Of a stretch of DNA of 64,000 nt, positions 35,139-43,963 are shown in pieces (the stretch's first letter is position 1; every line of letters begins with the position of its first letter). The translations under genes were made by a program, and so were the position numbers. The stretch spans positions 186,001 through 250,000 of the forward strand of contig CAWHZD010000003.1 in assembly GCA_963833745.1 (NCBI GenBank). The letters run 5' to 3'. The notes under the pieces were generated by a model. The model saw only the letters and a program-made list of their open reading frames with translations. It was not told the origin of the DNA and did no database searches. Source of the stretch: AP-15 sp963833745 (lineage in GTDB: Bacteria > Pseudomonadota > Alphaproteobacteria > ATCC43930 > CGMCC-115725).

Positions 35139-37033
35139 CCCAACTTCCGCAGTTTGGATTTGAAGACGGCTGATTATCAACGGCTTGGAGGCCATTTTCA
35201 GATTTAGGCACCACATTTTCTGGGGGGTTCAGCGGGCGGGCGGCATCTCCTGGAAGACGGGCGGCAGGGTGATCTCGATAGCGCGGCAGATCGGATCAAT
35301 GGTTGCGCCGGGAGCGGTGCGCAGTCGGGCCCGGCGACCATCCTGTTCGACCTCGATCTCACTGAGGTCGGCAAGATCATCGATGATGCGCTGCCATTCG
35401 AGCTTGCTGCGGCGTGCCGCCAGACGGTCCGTCAGTTCCTTGCGCAGCACCAGGGCGAGGAAGGTGCAGAAGACGTGGCCGCGGATGCCGGCATCGGTTT
35501 TGTGGAAGATCGGCCGGGTGGCAAGCAGCGCTTTTGCGGTTTTGAAGGCGTCCTCCACGGCGAGGAGGTTACGGTATCGCAGGACGACTTGGAGGGCGGA
35601 GATTTTCGTGTTGGTGCGCAGCACGAACAGGCCGTCGAAGCGGGCGTCGGCCTCGACCTTGGCCCGATCAATGACAAAGCCGTCGCCCACGGGCGTCTTG
35701 AGGAAACGGCGGAAGCCCTTGTTGGCGACCAGTGCCTTGTCGCCTTGCGCGAGCTTGCGCTCGAGGCCGGCGATCAGTTCGGCGCGCGCCTCGGCATCCT
35801 TTCTGGCTTTCTCGTCATTGCGACAGATGATGTAGCGCCGCCCGGCGATTGTGGTCTCCCTGACGGCGAGTTCAGTCTCGCCCTTCTGCCGCCGGATGAG
35901 CAGCGGCACGCTGACGCCATCATCCTCAATGACCTCGGCGCGCACCTCGCGGCTGGTGCGCTCGCGCACGCCGAGAATGTACTCGATCTTCTCGGCTTCG
36001 AGCGCCGCCATGGTGTGGGCGCTGATCATGCCGCGATCGGCGACGATGCAGGTCCGGGCGATGTCGAAGCGATCGCGCAGGCGGCGCACCACCGGCAACA
36101 ACATCGTCACGTCGGCAGTGTTGCCCGGCATCAGGAACGAGGCGATCGGCCGGTCGGCGTCATCCAGCACGATGCCGAGCACGACCTGCTTCAAGTGCCC
36201 TCGGTAGTCCTTGGAATGGCCGCGCTGACCCAGGTTCTCACCGCCGGCGCCCTCGAACCATAACGTCGTCGTATCGAAGAAGGCGATCGACACCGCACCG
36301 AACAGCGGCTGGCGATGCCGGTAGAGCGCTTCCTCGATCGCCTCGGCGGTGCCGCGGCCGTGCTCGTCGATTTCGCCGAGCCAGGCCATCGCCTTGTACG
36401 CCTCGTCGAGCCCGAGCCCTTCGGCGCCGGGGACGCGCAAGCCGTTGCGCCATTCGCTCGCGTGGCGGTCGGAACCCGAGACCGTCAGCCGATGCAGTAC
36501 GGTGAGATAGACCGCCCGCTCGACATCGAAGCCGAAGCGCCGGTCGGCGAGCAGGCTGGTGAGCACGTCGCGGCATCCGGTTTCGGCCCACAACCGGCCG
36601 AACACCAAATCGGGTCCGATGCTGACGCGGCGCAGTTCCGGCAACTCGCCGCGATAGAAGCTCGACAGCACGATCGTCCGTCGCGAATGCCGCGCCGCCG
36701 AGGCGATCAGCCCGTCGATCAGGCCGGAGGCTTCGACCTCGTCGCGCCGGCCGAGCGCCTTGATGACGCGCTGAACGTGGCGCCCGCCCTCGCGTGCGTT
36801 CTCGACGAGGTAGAGGTACTCATAGGCTCCGATCTTCTTGACGCGGACGAACATGGCGCGGCACCCTGCTTGCGGCAAGGGCACCACGATTCGTCGCCAC
36901 TTCTCAAGATAAATAAACCGTCTCAATCACAAAAATGTCGATCATTTAGCACCACAATGCGAGCGGTGTCGTCGCAACCCCAGCATTTCTGCGATCCCCA
37001 GCAACCGCATCACCCAAAACCGCGGAAGTTGGG
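35139..37033 (-). mobile_element. IS1634-type insertion sequence, copy 3 (intact)
   Basis: A 1,895-bp element near-identical to copy 1, with ends starting CCCAACTTCCGC on both strands. It is flanked by the 5-bp direct repeat TCAGG (35134-35138 and 37034-37038), which is the reverse complement of the CCTGA next to copies 1 and 2. It lies between two related lipoprotein genes. Confidence 0.93.
35229..36854 (-). CDS. IS1634/IS4-type DDE transposase
   Basis: The 541-residue transposase of copy 3, starting MFVRVKKIG at 36854. It is the same in sequence as the copy 1 enzyme as far as I can compare, with the same Asp segments (AFFDTTTLWFEG, CIVADRGMIS) and the same C-terminus. It is full length, and with copy 1 it is a potential source of transposase for the window. 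Confidence 0.92.
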   Translation of the reverse strand: MFVRVKKIGAYEYLYLVENAREGGRHVQRVIKALGRRDEVEASGLIDGLIASAARHSRRTIVLSSFYRGELPELRRVSIGPDLVFGRLWAETGCRDVLTSLLADRRFGFDVERAVYLTVLHRLTVSGSDRHASEWRNGLRVPGAEGLGLDEAYKAMAWLGEIDEHGRGTAEAIEEALYRHRQPLFGAVSIAFFDTTTLWFEGAGGENLGQRGHSKDYRGHLKQVVLGIVLDDADRPIASFLMPGNTADVTMLLPVVRRLRDRFDIARTCIVADRGMISAHTMAALEAEKIEYILGVRERTSREVRAEVIEDDGVSVPLLIRRQKGETELAVRETTIAGRRYIICRNDEKARKDAEARAELIAGLERKLAQGDKALVANKGFRRFLKTPVGDGFVIDRAKVEADARFDGLFVLRTNTKISALQVVLRYRNLLAVEDAFKTAKALLATRPIFHKTDAGIRGHVFCTFLALVLRKELTDRLAARRSKLEWQRIIDDLADLSEIEVEQDGRRARLRTAPGATIDPICRAIEITLPPVFQEMPPAR

Positions 37034-37232
37034 TCAGGGTCGCGTGCAGCAACTGTGCAACCTTAGGGCCTCCCGGTTTCGAAGCCCTTCACCGACTACG
37101 CCAGCTTCCCTGCGATTTTGAGCCGAGGATTGCGCACTTGAACGCGCTGGGCGAATGACCAATCGCGCCCCAGCACCGGCATATTCAGACCGCCAGGCGC
37201 TGCGGGACCGCGCCGGCCAGTAATGCGCGTGT

Positions 37233-37823
37233 TCAGTGCGATGCGGGGGGCGGTACGACGAAGCCGCCGCTCGCGGCGGCAGGCTGCGCGAAACCCGAGC
37301 CAGAGGGGGGCGCCGAGGTTGGCGCCGGAACGACAAAGCCCGAACCGGAAGCCTGGCCGGAGCTGGACGCCGTCGCCGTTGGCGATGACGGCTTGTGCGC
37401 CACGCGCCGCTTCACGTGATGGGTGGGGGTCTCTTCGGTCGGTTCGGCGTAATAGGTCGGCTGCATGTAATAGGGCGGTACGTTATCGCCTTTGGCGAAC
37501 ATGCAGGCCGAATAGGCAGTATCGTATTGCTGCTGCAGCGTGGCCGTCGCCTGGGTGTTGACATCCACTGCGTTGTCGCCGGTTCCGGTCAAGAGATTCT
37601 GCAGTGCGGTTCCAGTAACCTGGTTGTTGGCCGCCTGTACCGCCGGGGCCATTTGCTGACTGGTTTGCGCCGCGCACGCGGCATGATCGGAGGCCAAGTC
37701 GGCGGGCAGCTTTCCCGGCCCGGGCGTCGCGGTCACGGTTGGTGTCATAACCGCGGGAACACACCCAGCCAGGACGACAAGTTGAACCGCCGCCGCGAGC
37801 CTCGCCCATTTCCACAGGGTCAT
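37233..37823 (-). CDS. lipoprotein with Pro/Ser-rich C-terminus
   Basis: A 196-residue lipoprotein: the signal peptide ends in the strong lipobox VVLAGC (Cys at about residue 21). The mature region has SDHAACAAQTSQQM, then QQYDTAYSACMFAKG with a second Cys, a PYYMQPTYYAEP tyrosine-rich segment, and a C-terminal low-complexity tail of Ser, Ala, Gly and Pro with the repeated phrase GSGF/GGFVVP. The two-cysteine core resembles the protein at 34575-35114. The start ATG at 37823 follows GGAGGAG. It is 37 bp downstream of the SH3/nuclease-like gene on the same strand, so probably co-transcribed. Confidence 0.8.
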   Translation of the reverse strand: MTLWKWARLAAAVQLVVLAGCVPAVMTPTVTATPGPGKLPADLASDHAACAAQTSQQMAPAVQAANNQVTGTALQNLLTGTGDNAVDVNTQATATLQQQYDTAYSACMFAKGDNVPPYYMQPTYYAEPTEETPTHHVKRRVAHKPSSPTATASSSGQASGSGFVVPAPTSAPPSGSGFAQPAAASGGFVVPPPASH

Positions 37824-37860
37824 GTTCGTCTCCTCCGTCCCGGCATTGCTCCGGGCATTT

Positions 37861-38739
37861 TCAAGGTTGCCCCCACAGTCCGCGCTTGGCAGTGCGCGCT
37901 TGCGTTTCGCTATCGCGATATTCGGGTGTGGCGCCGTCGCCGACGCGTCCGGCGCCGTTCAGGATCGCCGCCTCGGCAACGTCGACGCCGCTGGTGGTGA
38001 AGCAATGATAGCGACCCTTCTGGGCATCAGGTTCGCAGGCGATGTCGCCCTGGCCGCGGACCCAGCTCTCGAACGGACCGAGGACCTCGACCGGCCCGGG
38101 ATCGATGCCCGACATCCGGATCCGCTGATCGCCCACGACCAACGTCGTCGCGTTGGGGACGCGAACGATCTTCCCGCGAATGGCGCCGGGGGCGGACACT
38201 GGCGCAACGTCTTGGCCGGGCGCGTGGTCGGATGCCGGCGGACCCGCGGGCGAAGCGATCGCCGCTGCGGGTGAAACGGGGGACGTTTCGCGCTGTTGGC
38301 CGGAAACCGACGCCGCGGGATTGCTCTCGAATTCGATCGCATCTCTTGGGACAAAGGCCTGCGAATGGTCGGGCAGCTCGATTTCCACCCAACGCTTCCC
38401 GGCGACGAGGCCGATCGCCTTGACCTCGGCACCCGCGCGAATTTCGCCTGACGGTCTGCCATCGGGCGACGGCCGGCTCATCGCCTGCAAGGTCTCCCGC
38501 AGCCGGACGGTTTGGTTCAGCCATTCTTCAACCGCCGGCGTCGCGGGAGCGGCGACCGATCCGGTTTCGGTTGCCGGAGTGGGGTCTGCGCCGAGAACTT
38601 TTGGCGAGCGGACGCCGAGCAAGCCAAGCGCCAAGAGCACGGCCATCGAGAGCAGGGCCCTCGCGCGGCGATGCCTTGTCCTTCGGCTGCACCATTTGCA
38701 ACCGAGAGGCTCCGCATCAGTCCCGGTATGGCTGTTCAT
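37861..38739 (-). CDS. secreted SH3-like / nuclease-like (SNase) protein
   Basis: A 292-residue protein with one hydrophobic anchor or signal (about residues 29-48), an SH3-like stretch (about 98-140, RAGAEVKAIGLVAGKRWVEI), a Pro/Ala-rich linker, and a C-terminal staphylococcal-nuclease-like fold (about 193-290). In the last, RIRMSGIDPGPV and FESWVRGQGDIACEPD match the family order, but the usual D-G-D-T calcium turn reads P-N-A-T-T, so catalysis is doubtful. Such double-domain proteins are common and uncharacterised in alphaproteobacteria. The ATG at 38739 has no clear ribosome site. Confidence 0.78.
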   Translation of the reverse strand: MNSHTGTDAEPLGCKWCSRRTRHRRARALLSMAVLLALGLLGVRSPKVLGADPTPATETGSVAAPATPAVEEWLNQTVRLRETLQAMSRPSPDGRPSGEIRAGAEVKAIGLVAGKRWVEIELPDHSQAFVPRDAIEFESNPAASVSGQQRETSPVSPAAAIASPAGPPASDHAPGQDVAPVSAPGAIRGKIVRVPNATTLVVGDQRIRMSGIDPGPVEVLGPFESWVRGQGDIACEPDAQKGRYHCFTTSGVDVAEAAILNGAGRVGDGATPEYRDSETQARTAKRGLWGQP

Positions 38740-39019
38740 ACGAGGGAAGCCGCTGTTGAACAGGGAGGGATGTTAACTGTTATTACAACACATCCTCGAC
38801 AAGATTGCAATCATATAGAGAAGATTAACTAATTGATCTTCGTTTGTTCTGCGTTCTCTTCTGGGAACGGGCGAACCAGCATGGAGTTTTGGCGAGTGAA
38901 CGCCGTCCACCGCGAAATGATTGGATCAACCTCGCTTATTTGAAGTAGAATGCACAAGCAGCAGGTTAACGAGGTAGTGCGTTAGGCGATCGGTCACCTT
39001 AAACCTGAAAAGACAGCCC

Positions 39020-41371
39020 TTGCTCTTCCCCCGAGCAGCACACTTTTCGCCGATACGGCTCGCAAGTCAGCTATTTGCGGGTTGGCTCGGTGTCATGGGC
39101 GCGCTCGCGGCCCCGGCGCTCGCCGAGGACGCGCCGCGCCGTGTCGGCAGCCTCAACTACATATCGGGAGAAGTCAGCTACGTTCTGCGCGCCGAGCCGG
39201 GCGAGCCCAGCGAATCCGATGCGGAAAATTGGCTGCAGGCCGATTTCGACCAGCCGGTTTGCCAGGATATGTCGCTGAAGACGGGTGCGCTGGCGCGCGC
39301 CCGTGTCAGGATCGGCCCCGACGCAATCCAGATGTCGGACGATACCTGGCTCAATGTGCTCAACCTGAGCGATCAGCTGATCGAGGCCAGCATTCGATAT
39401 GGCCGGATCTATCTCCAGCTCAGCAAGCTTGATCCGGGCGAGAGCGTCGAGCTCGAGATGCCGCGCGGTTCGCTATGGCTGTTGCAGCCAGGAGCCTATG
39501 ACATCGAAACCGGCTCCGGCGATCAGCCGACGCGGATTGTCGTGTTTGAAGGAAAAGCCCGGTTTGTCGGAGGTATGGCCGATCTGTCTATCGTTGCCGG
39601 AAATGCAGTGCAGGTCGCCGGGAATTATCCCGCTGTCGTTACGACCGAAAGTAACTGGACGGGGATCAATCCGGCCCAGCCAGCGTCCGCCGGACGGCCA
39701 TTCGCTCAGACCTCGAACACCTCTGCTCCGCCATCGTCCAACCCAACACTTAGGCCCACGCCCTCACCTCCGCACGAACCCCCCGAGGCCGCGGCCGCAG
39801 ATCGAGTTGCGGTCGCTCCGTCCAATCCTGCTCCGCCCGCCGGCGAAGACCGGTCGGCCGCACGGTCGGACGCCGCCACCCTCACAACGGACAACCGCGC
39901 GCCGCCGTCGCCCTCCGAAACCAATCGCCTTGCGGCGGCCGGCGCGCCGGTCCCACCAGAAGGACGCGGAACGGTCACCGCCGACTCAGGACAGAAGCCG
40001 TCCGACGAATTTCTGTTGTGGGTAGAGGAGTTTGACGAGAACCAACAACAGCAAGCGCCGCGTCAATCGACCCAATACGTATCGGCCGAGACCACCGGAT
40101 CCGACGCGCTCGACCGTTACGGTCGCTGGGCTACTCTTCCCGATTCCGAACCGGTATGGTTCCCGACTGTGGTACCTGACGATTGGGCGCCCTACCGCTT
40201 TGGCCATTGGGACCAGATCGAGCCGTGGGGCTGGACCTGGGTCGACGACCAGCCCTGGGGCTTCGCGCCGTTTCATTACGGCCGCTGGGTCAATATCGAC
40301 AGCCACTGGGGATGGGTGCCGGGCGCCGTCGACCCCCACCCGGTCTACGCCCCGGCGCTCGTCGCCTTCGTCGACGCACCCGACGATCCTGGGGCTGGTC
40401 CGAACGGCGGACCCGATGTCGGCTGGTTTCCGCTCGGTCCCGGCGACGATTACGCGCCCTGGTACGCGGCAGGCCCCGCTTACGTCGTGGGGGTCAACGC
40501 CCCGGAGCACTGGCATTCCCACGATTTCGGCCCGCACGGCGATGGCGAACGGCGCGGCGAGGCTTGGCGCGACCAATATTTCAACCGTCGATTTGCAACC
40601 GTCGTGTCGCGAGAGGCGCTCGCCGACGCGCGCCGCATCGATCGCGGTATGGTAAGGCGCGTCGAGGCCGATCGGCTGGAGCACGCCGGGGTGATGCACG
40701 GCGCGCCGCACATCACGCCGGTCTCGATGGGAACCGTAGCAGGGCCGGGCGAGTTCCGGGACGAGCGCCGTGGCGCTGTGCCGGCGGCTGCGGCGGCGGG
40801 CAACCTCCGCGAGCAACCGGGCGGCTCCGTGGCTCAGCACGAACCGGGGACGGCCGGGCGAGGGGCTCCAAGCGGCGCGGAACGGGGCGAGCGCGGTGGC
40901 GAACGATCGCCGCAGGTGTTCGGTCGCTCGGGTGCCGAGCGCGGCGCGGCGGCGGCAAGTCGTGCCGGCGCCGCGCAATATGCCCACTCGGAGGCCGGCC
41001 ACGGCGCCGGCTCGGAAGCCTTTCATGGGGAGGCGCGGCAATTCGGCAGCCCGCAGGTATTTCGGGGTTCGGCTGAAGGATCTCGCGGCAACGCCCAGCA
41101 GTTTGGGCGGCCCGAGGTCTCCCAAGGGTTTCGTGGCAATGCTCAGCAGTTCGGGCGGCCCGAGGTTTCCCAAGGGTTTCGCGGCGGGGCTCAGCAATTC
41201 GGCCGGCCGCAGGTAGCTCAAGGATTTCGCGGCGCAGCCCAGCAATTTGGCCGCCCGCAAGTCTTCCAGACTCCGGCGGCCTCCTACCGCGGCGGCGGAA
41301 TGATGGGCCGCGCCGCGCCGGCCGCGCATGTTACTGGTGGAGGTGGGGGCGGAGGCGGTCGGCGCAAATAA
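39020..41371 (+). CDS. exported FecR/DUF6600 protein with C-terminal repeats
   Basis: A 783-residue secreted protein. Signal peptide ending in AAPALA-ED (about residue 36), a FecR-like beta domain (about 40-205, with VELEMPRGSLWLLQPGAYDI), a Pro/Ser-rich linker, then a tryptophan-rich DUF6600-type region (about 365-480) with repeated RYGRW and WGWVPG phrases, and a Gly/Gln-rich tail holding four copies of a 16-residue unit like FRGNAQQFGRPEVSQG. The start is probably TTG at 39020; an ATG at 39095 would cut the signal peptide. Proteins of this type are thought to be envelope-associated; function unknown. The adenylate cyclase gene follows 126 bp downstream on the same strand. Confidence 0.82.
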   Translation: MLFPRAAHFSPIRLASQLFAGWLGVMGALAAPALAEDAPRRVGSLNYISGEVSYVLRAEPGEPSESDAENWLQADFDQPVCQDMSLKTGALARARVRIGPDAIQMSDDTWLNVLNLSDQLIEASIRYGRIYLQLSKLDPGESVELEMPRGSLWLLQPGAYDIETGSGDQPTRIVVFEGKARFVGGMADLSIVAGNAVQVAGNYPAVVTTESNWTGINPAQPASAGRPFAQTSNTSAPPSSNPTLRPTPSPPHEPPEAAAADRVAVAPSNPAPPAGEDRSAARSDAATLTTDNRAPPSPSETNRLAAAGAPVPPEGRGTVTADSGQKPSDEFLLWVEEFDENQQQQAPRQSTQYVSAETTGSDALDRYGRWATLPDSEPVWFPTVVPDDWAPYRFGHWDQIEPWGWTWVDDQPWGFAPFHYGRWVNIDSHWGWVPGAVDPHPVYAPALVAFVDAPDDPGAGPNGGPDVGWFPLGPGDDYAPWYAAGPAYVVGVNAPEHWHSHDFGPHGDGERRGEAWRDQYFNRRFATVVSREALADARRIDRGMVRRVEADRLEHAGVMHGAPHITPVSMGTVAGPGEFRDERRGAVPAAAAAGNLREQPGGSVAQHEPGTAGRGAPSGAERGERGGERSPQVFGRSGAERGAAAASRAGAAQYAHSEAGHGAGSEAFHGEARQFGSPQVFRGSAEGSRGNAQQFGRPEVSQGFRGNAQQFGRPEVSQGFRGGAQQFGRPQVAQGFRGAAQQFGRPQVFQTPAASYRGGGMMGRAAPAAHVTGGGGGGGGRRK
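41085..41275. repeat. in-gene repeat, four units of about 48 bp
   Basis: Near-identical 48-bp units encode the 16-residue phrase (G/A)QQFGRPxVxQGFRG. Units differ at only a few bases, indicating recent duplication or gene conversion. Confidence 0.85.
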
Positions 41372-41497
41372 GCTTTCGACCGTCGCGGTGGATCGGATCG
41401 CGTCGTGCCCAGGCGCTTTCGGTTGCGACGGTTCGGGCCAGCGCGCTTATCTTCCAGCGGGCTTATCTTCCAGGGGGCTTATCTTAAGGTCGAGCGG

Positions 41498-42727
41498 ATG
41501 GACATCGCGGGAGAAGGGCGCACCGAACGGCGGCTGGCGGCGATCCTGGCGGCCGACGTCGTTGGCTACTCCCGGCTGATGGGTGCCGACGAGGAGGGCA
41601 CGCACCTCGCTCTGAAGGCGGTCTGGCGCGAAGTCACCGACCCCTGCGTCAAGGAACGTCGCGGCCGCGTTGTAAAGACGATGGGCGACGGTCTTCTCGT
41701 CGAGTTTGCCAGCGTCGTCGACGCGGTGCTGTGCGCGGTCGACATCCAGCGCAAAATGACAGCGGGCAACCAGCACGTTCCGACGGATCGTCGCATCATA
41801 TTTCGCATCGGGATCAACCTCGGCGACATCATCATCGACCAGGAAGACATCTTTGGGGACGGGGTGAACGTCGCAGCTCGGCTTGAAGCCCTGGCCGAGC
41901 CCGGGGGGATCTGCATCAGCCAGGTCGTCCACGATCAGGTCCGTGGAAAGCTGGATATTGCTTTCGTGGATCAGGGAGAGAGGCAGTTCAAAAACATTGC
42001 CCGCCCGGTACGCGCCTTTCGCATCTGGCTGGCCGAGAACGCTGCGGCGCAAACCCCGCGGTTGTTGCTCGACAAACCTGCCGCCGCCGCGCCGCCCTTC
42101 CCATCCGATCCAAAAGCAAAACCCGATCAGTTTTATTTTGCTCCATTTTTTCAAAGAGTACTTAATCTCCGCTCTTTGTCTGCAACGATAGTTACTATGA
42201 TCGTCCTGGCTGGCGTCCTTTACTTTCTCACGGACATTCGGATAAGATTTGGGGAAAGGAATTACCCGAGCATCTCCCAATCGGGCGAAACCCCGGGTGG
42301 GATCCGTCCGTCGCAACCGCTCAACCGAGATCCGCCGCTGTCCCCGGCTGCTGAAGATCGGGGGGCAGCCGCAGATCTGGCGACGCGGTCGAGAATAATC
42401 GGGGATCCCGTGTTCTTCGATCGGGACAGGGTGAGCCTACCGCAATCCGCCGCCCCGGCGATCGACCGGCAAGCAGCATTCCTGCGCGACAACCCAACGA
42501 TCAACGTGACGATCAAAACCTATTGTTCGCCGGGCGAAGGGAAGCGCGAAGGAACAGAGACGCTAGCCGCGTTGCGCGTCAACCAAATCCGCGATGCGTT
42601 AAAGGCGCGCGGCATCGCCGCCGATCGGATCGCCGCGGAGCCGGGATGCCAGGTTGCCGGTGCAGACCGGCAACCCGGTCGACTGGCCCGAGCAGAGGAC
42701 CCGCGGGCCGAGCTCCTGCGCAATTGA
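41498..42727 (+). CDS. class III adenylate cyclase joined to a membrane segment and an OmpA-like domain
   Basis: A 409-residue protein with three parts. Residues 10-180 are a class III cyclase: metal Asp D20 (ILAADVVGYS) and D64 (TMGDGLLVEF), Lys K60, Asp D121, and the transition-state pair N124 and R128 (DGVNVAARLE). Residues 227-245 form one membrane helix (SATIVTMIVLAGVLYFLTD). Residues 303-388 resemble an OmpA/Pal peptidoglycan-binding domain (DPVFFDRDRVSLPQ, DNPTINVTIKTYC, ALRVNQIRDALKARGI). In that domain the conserved Arg (R360) is kept but the usual Asp reads Cys-Ser, so wall binding is unproven. Cyclase inside and OmpA domain in the periplasm would allow envelope-to-cAMP signalling. 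The ATG at 41498 is chosen over 41405 by homology. Confidence 0.85.
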   Translation: MDIAGEGRTERRLAAILAADVVGYSRLMGADEEGTHLALKAVWREVTDPCVKERRGRVVKTMGDGLLVEFASVVDAVLCAVDIQRKMTAGNQHVPTDRRIIFRIGINLGDIIIDQEDIFGDGVNVAARLEALAEPGGICISQVVHDQVRGKLDIAFVDQGERQFKNIARPVRAFRIWLAENAAAQTPRLLLDKPAAAAPPFPSDPKAKPDQFYFAPFFQRVLNLRSLSATIVTMIVLAGVLYFLTDIRIRFGERNYPSISQSGETPGGIRPSQPLNRDPPLSPAAEDRGAAADLATRSRIIGDPVFFDRDRVSLPQSAAPAIDRQAAFLRDNPTINVTIKTYCSPGEGKREGTETLAALRVNQIRDALKARGIAADRIAAEPGCQVAGADRQPGRLARAEDPRAELLRN

Positions 42728-42776
42728 CACTCGGACCGCAAACTTTTCTGTCAGGGTTATCCCGGTTTCGGGGGGC

Positions 42777-43796
42777 TCAGTTTTTGGTGCGGTCGACGAG
42801 ACGGTTTTCACCGATCCACGGCATCATCGCCCGCAGTTTCGCGCCGACCTCCTCGATCGGATGCTCGGCGGCGCGACGGCGCAATGCCTTGAAGCTCGCC
42901 TGCCCGGCGGTGTTCTCCAGGACCCACTCGCGCGCGAAACGGCCGGACTGGATGTCGGCGAGGATCTTCTTCATCTCGGCCCGCACGTGGTCGCCGATGA
43001 CCCGCGGCCCGCGCGAGTAGTCGCCGTACTCGGCGGTGTTCGACACCGAGTAGCGCATGTTGGCGATGCCGCCCTCATAGATCAGGTCGACGATCAGCTT
43101 GACCTCGTGACAACATTCGAAATAGGCCATCTCCGGCGCGTAACCGGCTTCGACCAGGGTCTCGAAACCGGCGAGGATCAGCGAGGTCAGCCCGCCGCAC
43201 AGCACCGACTGCTCGCCGAAGAGGTCGGTTTCGCATTCCTCGCGGAACGTCGTCTCGATCACCCCGGCGCGGCCGCCGCCGATCGCCGAGGCATAGGAGA
43301 GTGCCAACTCGACCGCGTTCCCCGACGGGTTTTGCTCGACCGCGAGGAGGCACGGGACGCCGGCGCCACGCAGGTATTCGGAGCGCACGGTATGGCCGGG
43401 ACCCTTTGGCGCGATCATGAACACATCCATGTCGGGGCGCGGCTCGATCAGCCGGAAATGGATGCTGAGCCCGTGCGCCACCGCGAGGGCGGTGCCCTCG
43501 CGCATGTTGCCGCGCAGATCGGTGCTATAGAGCTGCGCCTGCAATTCGTCAGGGGCCAGCACCATGACGATGTCGGCCCATTTCGCCGCTTCCGCCGGCG
43601 TCACGACCTTGAGCCCAGCGGTTTCGGCCTTTTGCGCCGAGGCCGAACCCGGGCGCAACGCCACGACGATGTCCTTGACCCCGCTGTCGCGCAGATTGTT
43701 GGCGTGCGCGTGGCCTTGGCTGCCGTAGCCGATGACTGCGACCTTTTTCGACTTGACCAGGTTCACATCCGCATCGCGGTCGTAATACACTCGCAT
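42777..43796 (-). CDS. ilvC: ketol-acid reductoisomerase
   Basis: Class I KARI, 339 residues, second step of valine and isoleucine synthesis: NADPH-dependent rearrangement and reduction of acetolactate. The N-terminal Rossmann motif is VAVIGYGSQGHAHANNLRDSG; the phosphate loop ALRPGSAS selects NADPH. The C-terminal helical domain carries the metal ligands in DLFGEQSVLCGG and CCHEVKLIVDL. The ATG at 43796 follows AAGGAGG. It is third in the ilvB-ilvN-ilvC series and convergent with the cyclase gene. Confidence 0.98.
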   Translation of the reverse strand: MRVYYDRDADVNLVKSKKVAVIGYGSQGHAHANNLRDSGVKDIVVALRPGSASAQKAETAGLKVVTPAEAAKWADIVMVLAPDELQAQLYSTDLRGNMREGTALAVAHGLSIHFRLIEPRPDMDVFMIAPKGPGHTVRSEYLRGAGVPCLLAVEQNPSGNAVELALSYASAIGGGRAGVIETTFREECETDLFGEQSVLCGGLTSLILAGFETLVEAGYAPEMAYFECCHEVKLIVDLIYEGGIANMRYSVSNTAEYGDYSRGPRVIGDHVRAEMKKILADIQSGRFAREWVLENTAGQASFKALRRRAAEHPIEEVGAKLRAMMPWIGENRLVDRTKN

Positions 43797-43819
43797 CTTC
43801 AGCCTCCTTGGTGAGGATA

Positions 43820-43922
43820 TCGTCGCCCCCGCGGAAGCGGGGGTCCAGAGCGAGCGCCGGAGCGGTGGCCCCCTGTTCATGCCAGGGGCAGGCTCTGGGT
43901 TTCCGCTTCCGCGGGAATGACG
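43820..43922. repeat. palindromic intergenic repeat, copy 1 (ilvN-ilvC)
   Basis: A 100-bp unit with outer hairpins: CGTCGCCCCCGCGGAAGCGG on one side and a mirrored TTCCGCTTCCGCGGGAATGACG-type sequence (ending ...GCGGGAATGACG) on the other, each a short GC hairpin. A related unit lies at 44485-44587. Such repeats are dispersed in alphaproteobacterial genomes. It may form a strong RNA structure between the two genes. Confidence 0.8.
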
Positions 43923-43963
43923 CGTTGAATTCGCAACTCGCCCTATTGCGCGCGCCGGCCCCG

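Noticed and set aside
39986..41329. 447-codon minus-strand frame opposite the DUF6600 gene
   Set aside because: Codon-position shadow; Arg/Leu-rich without any domain, while the plus strand has signal peptide and known domains.
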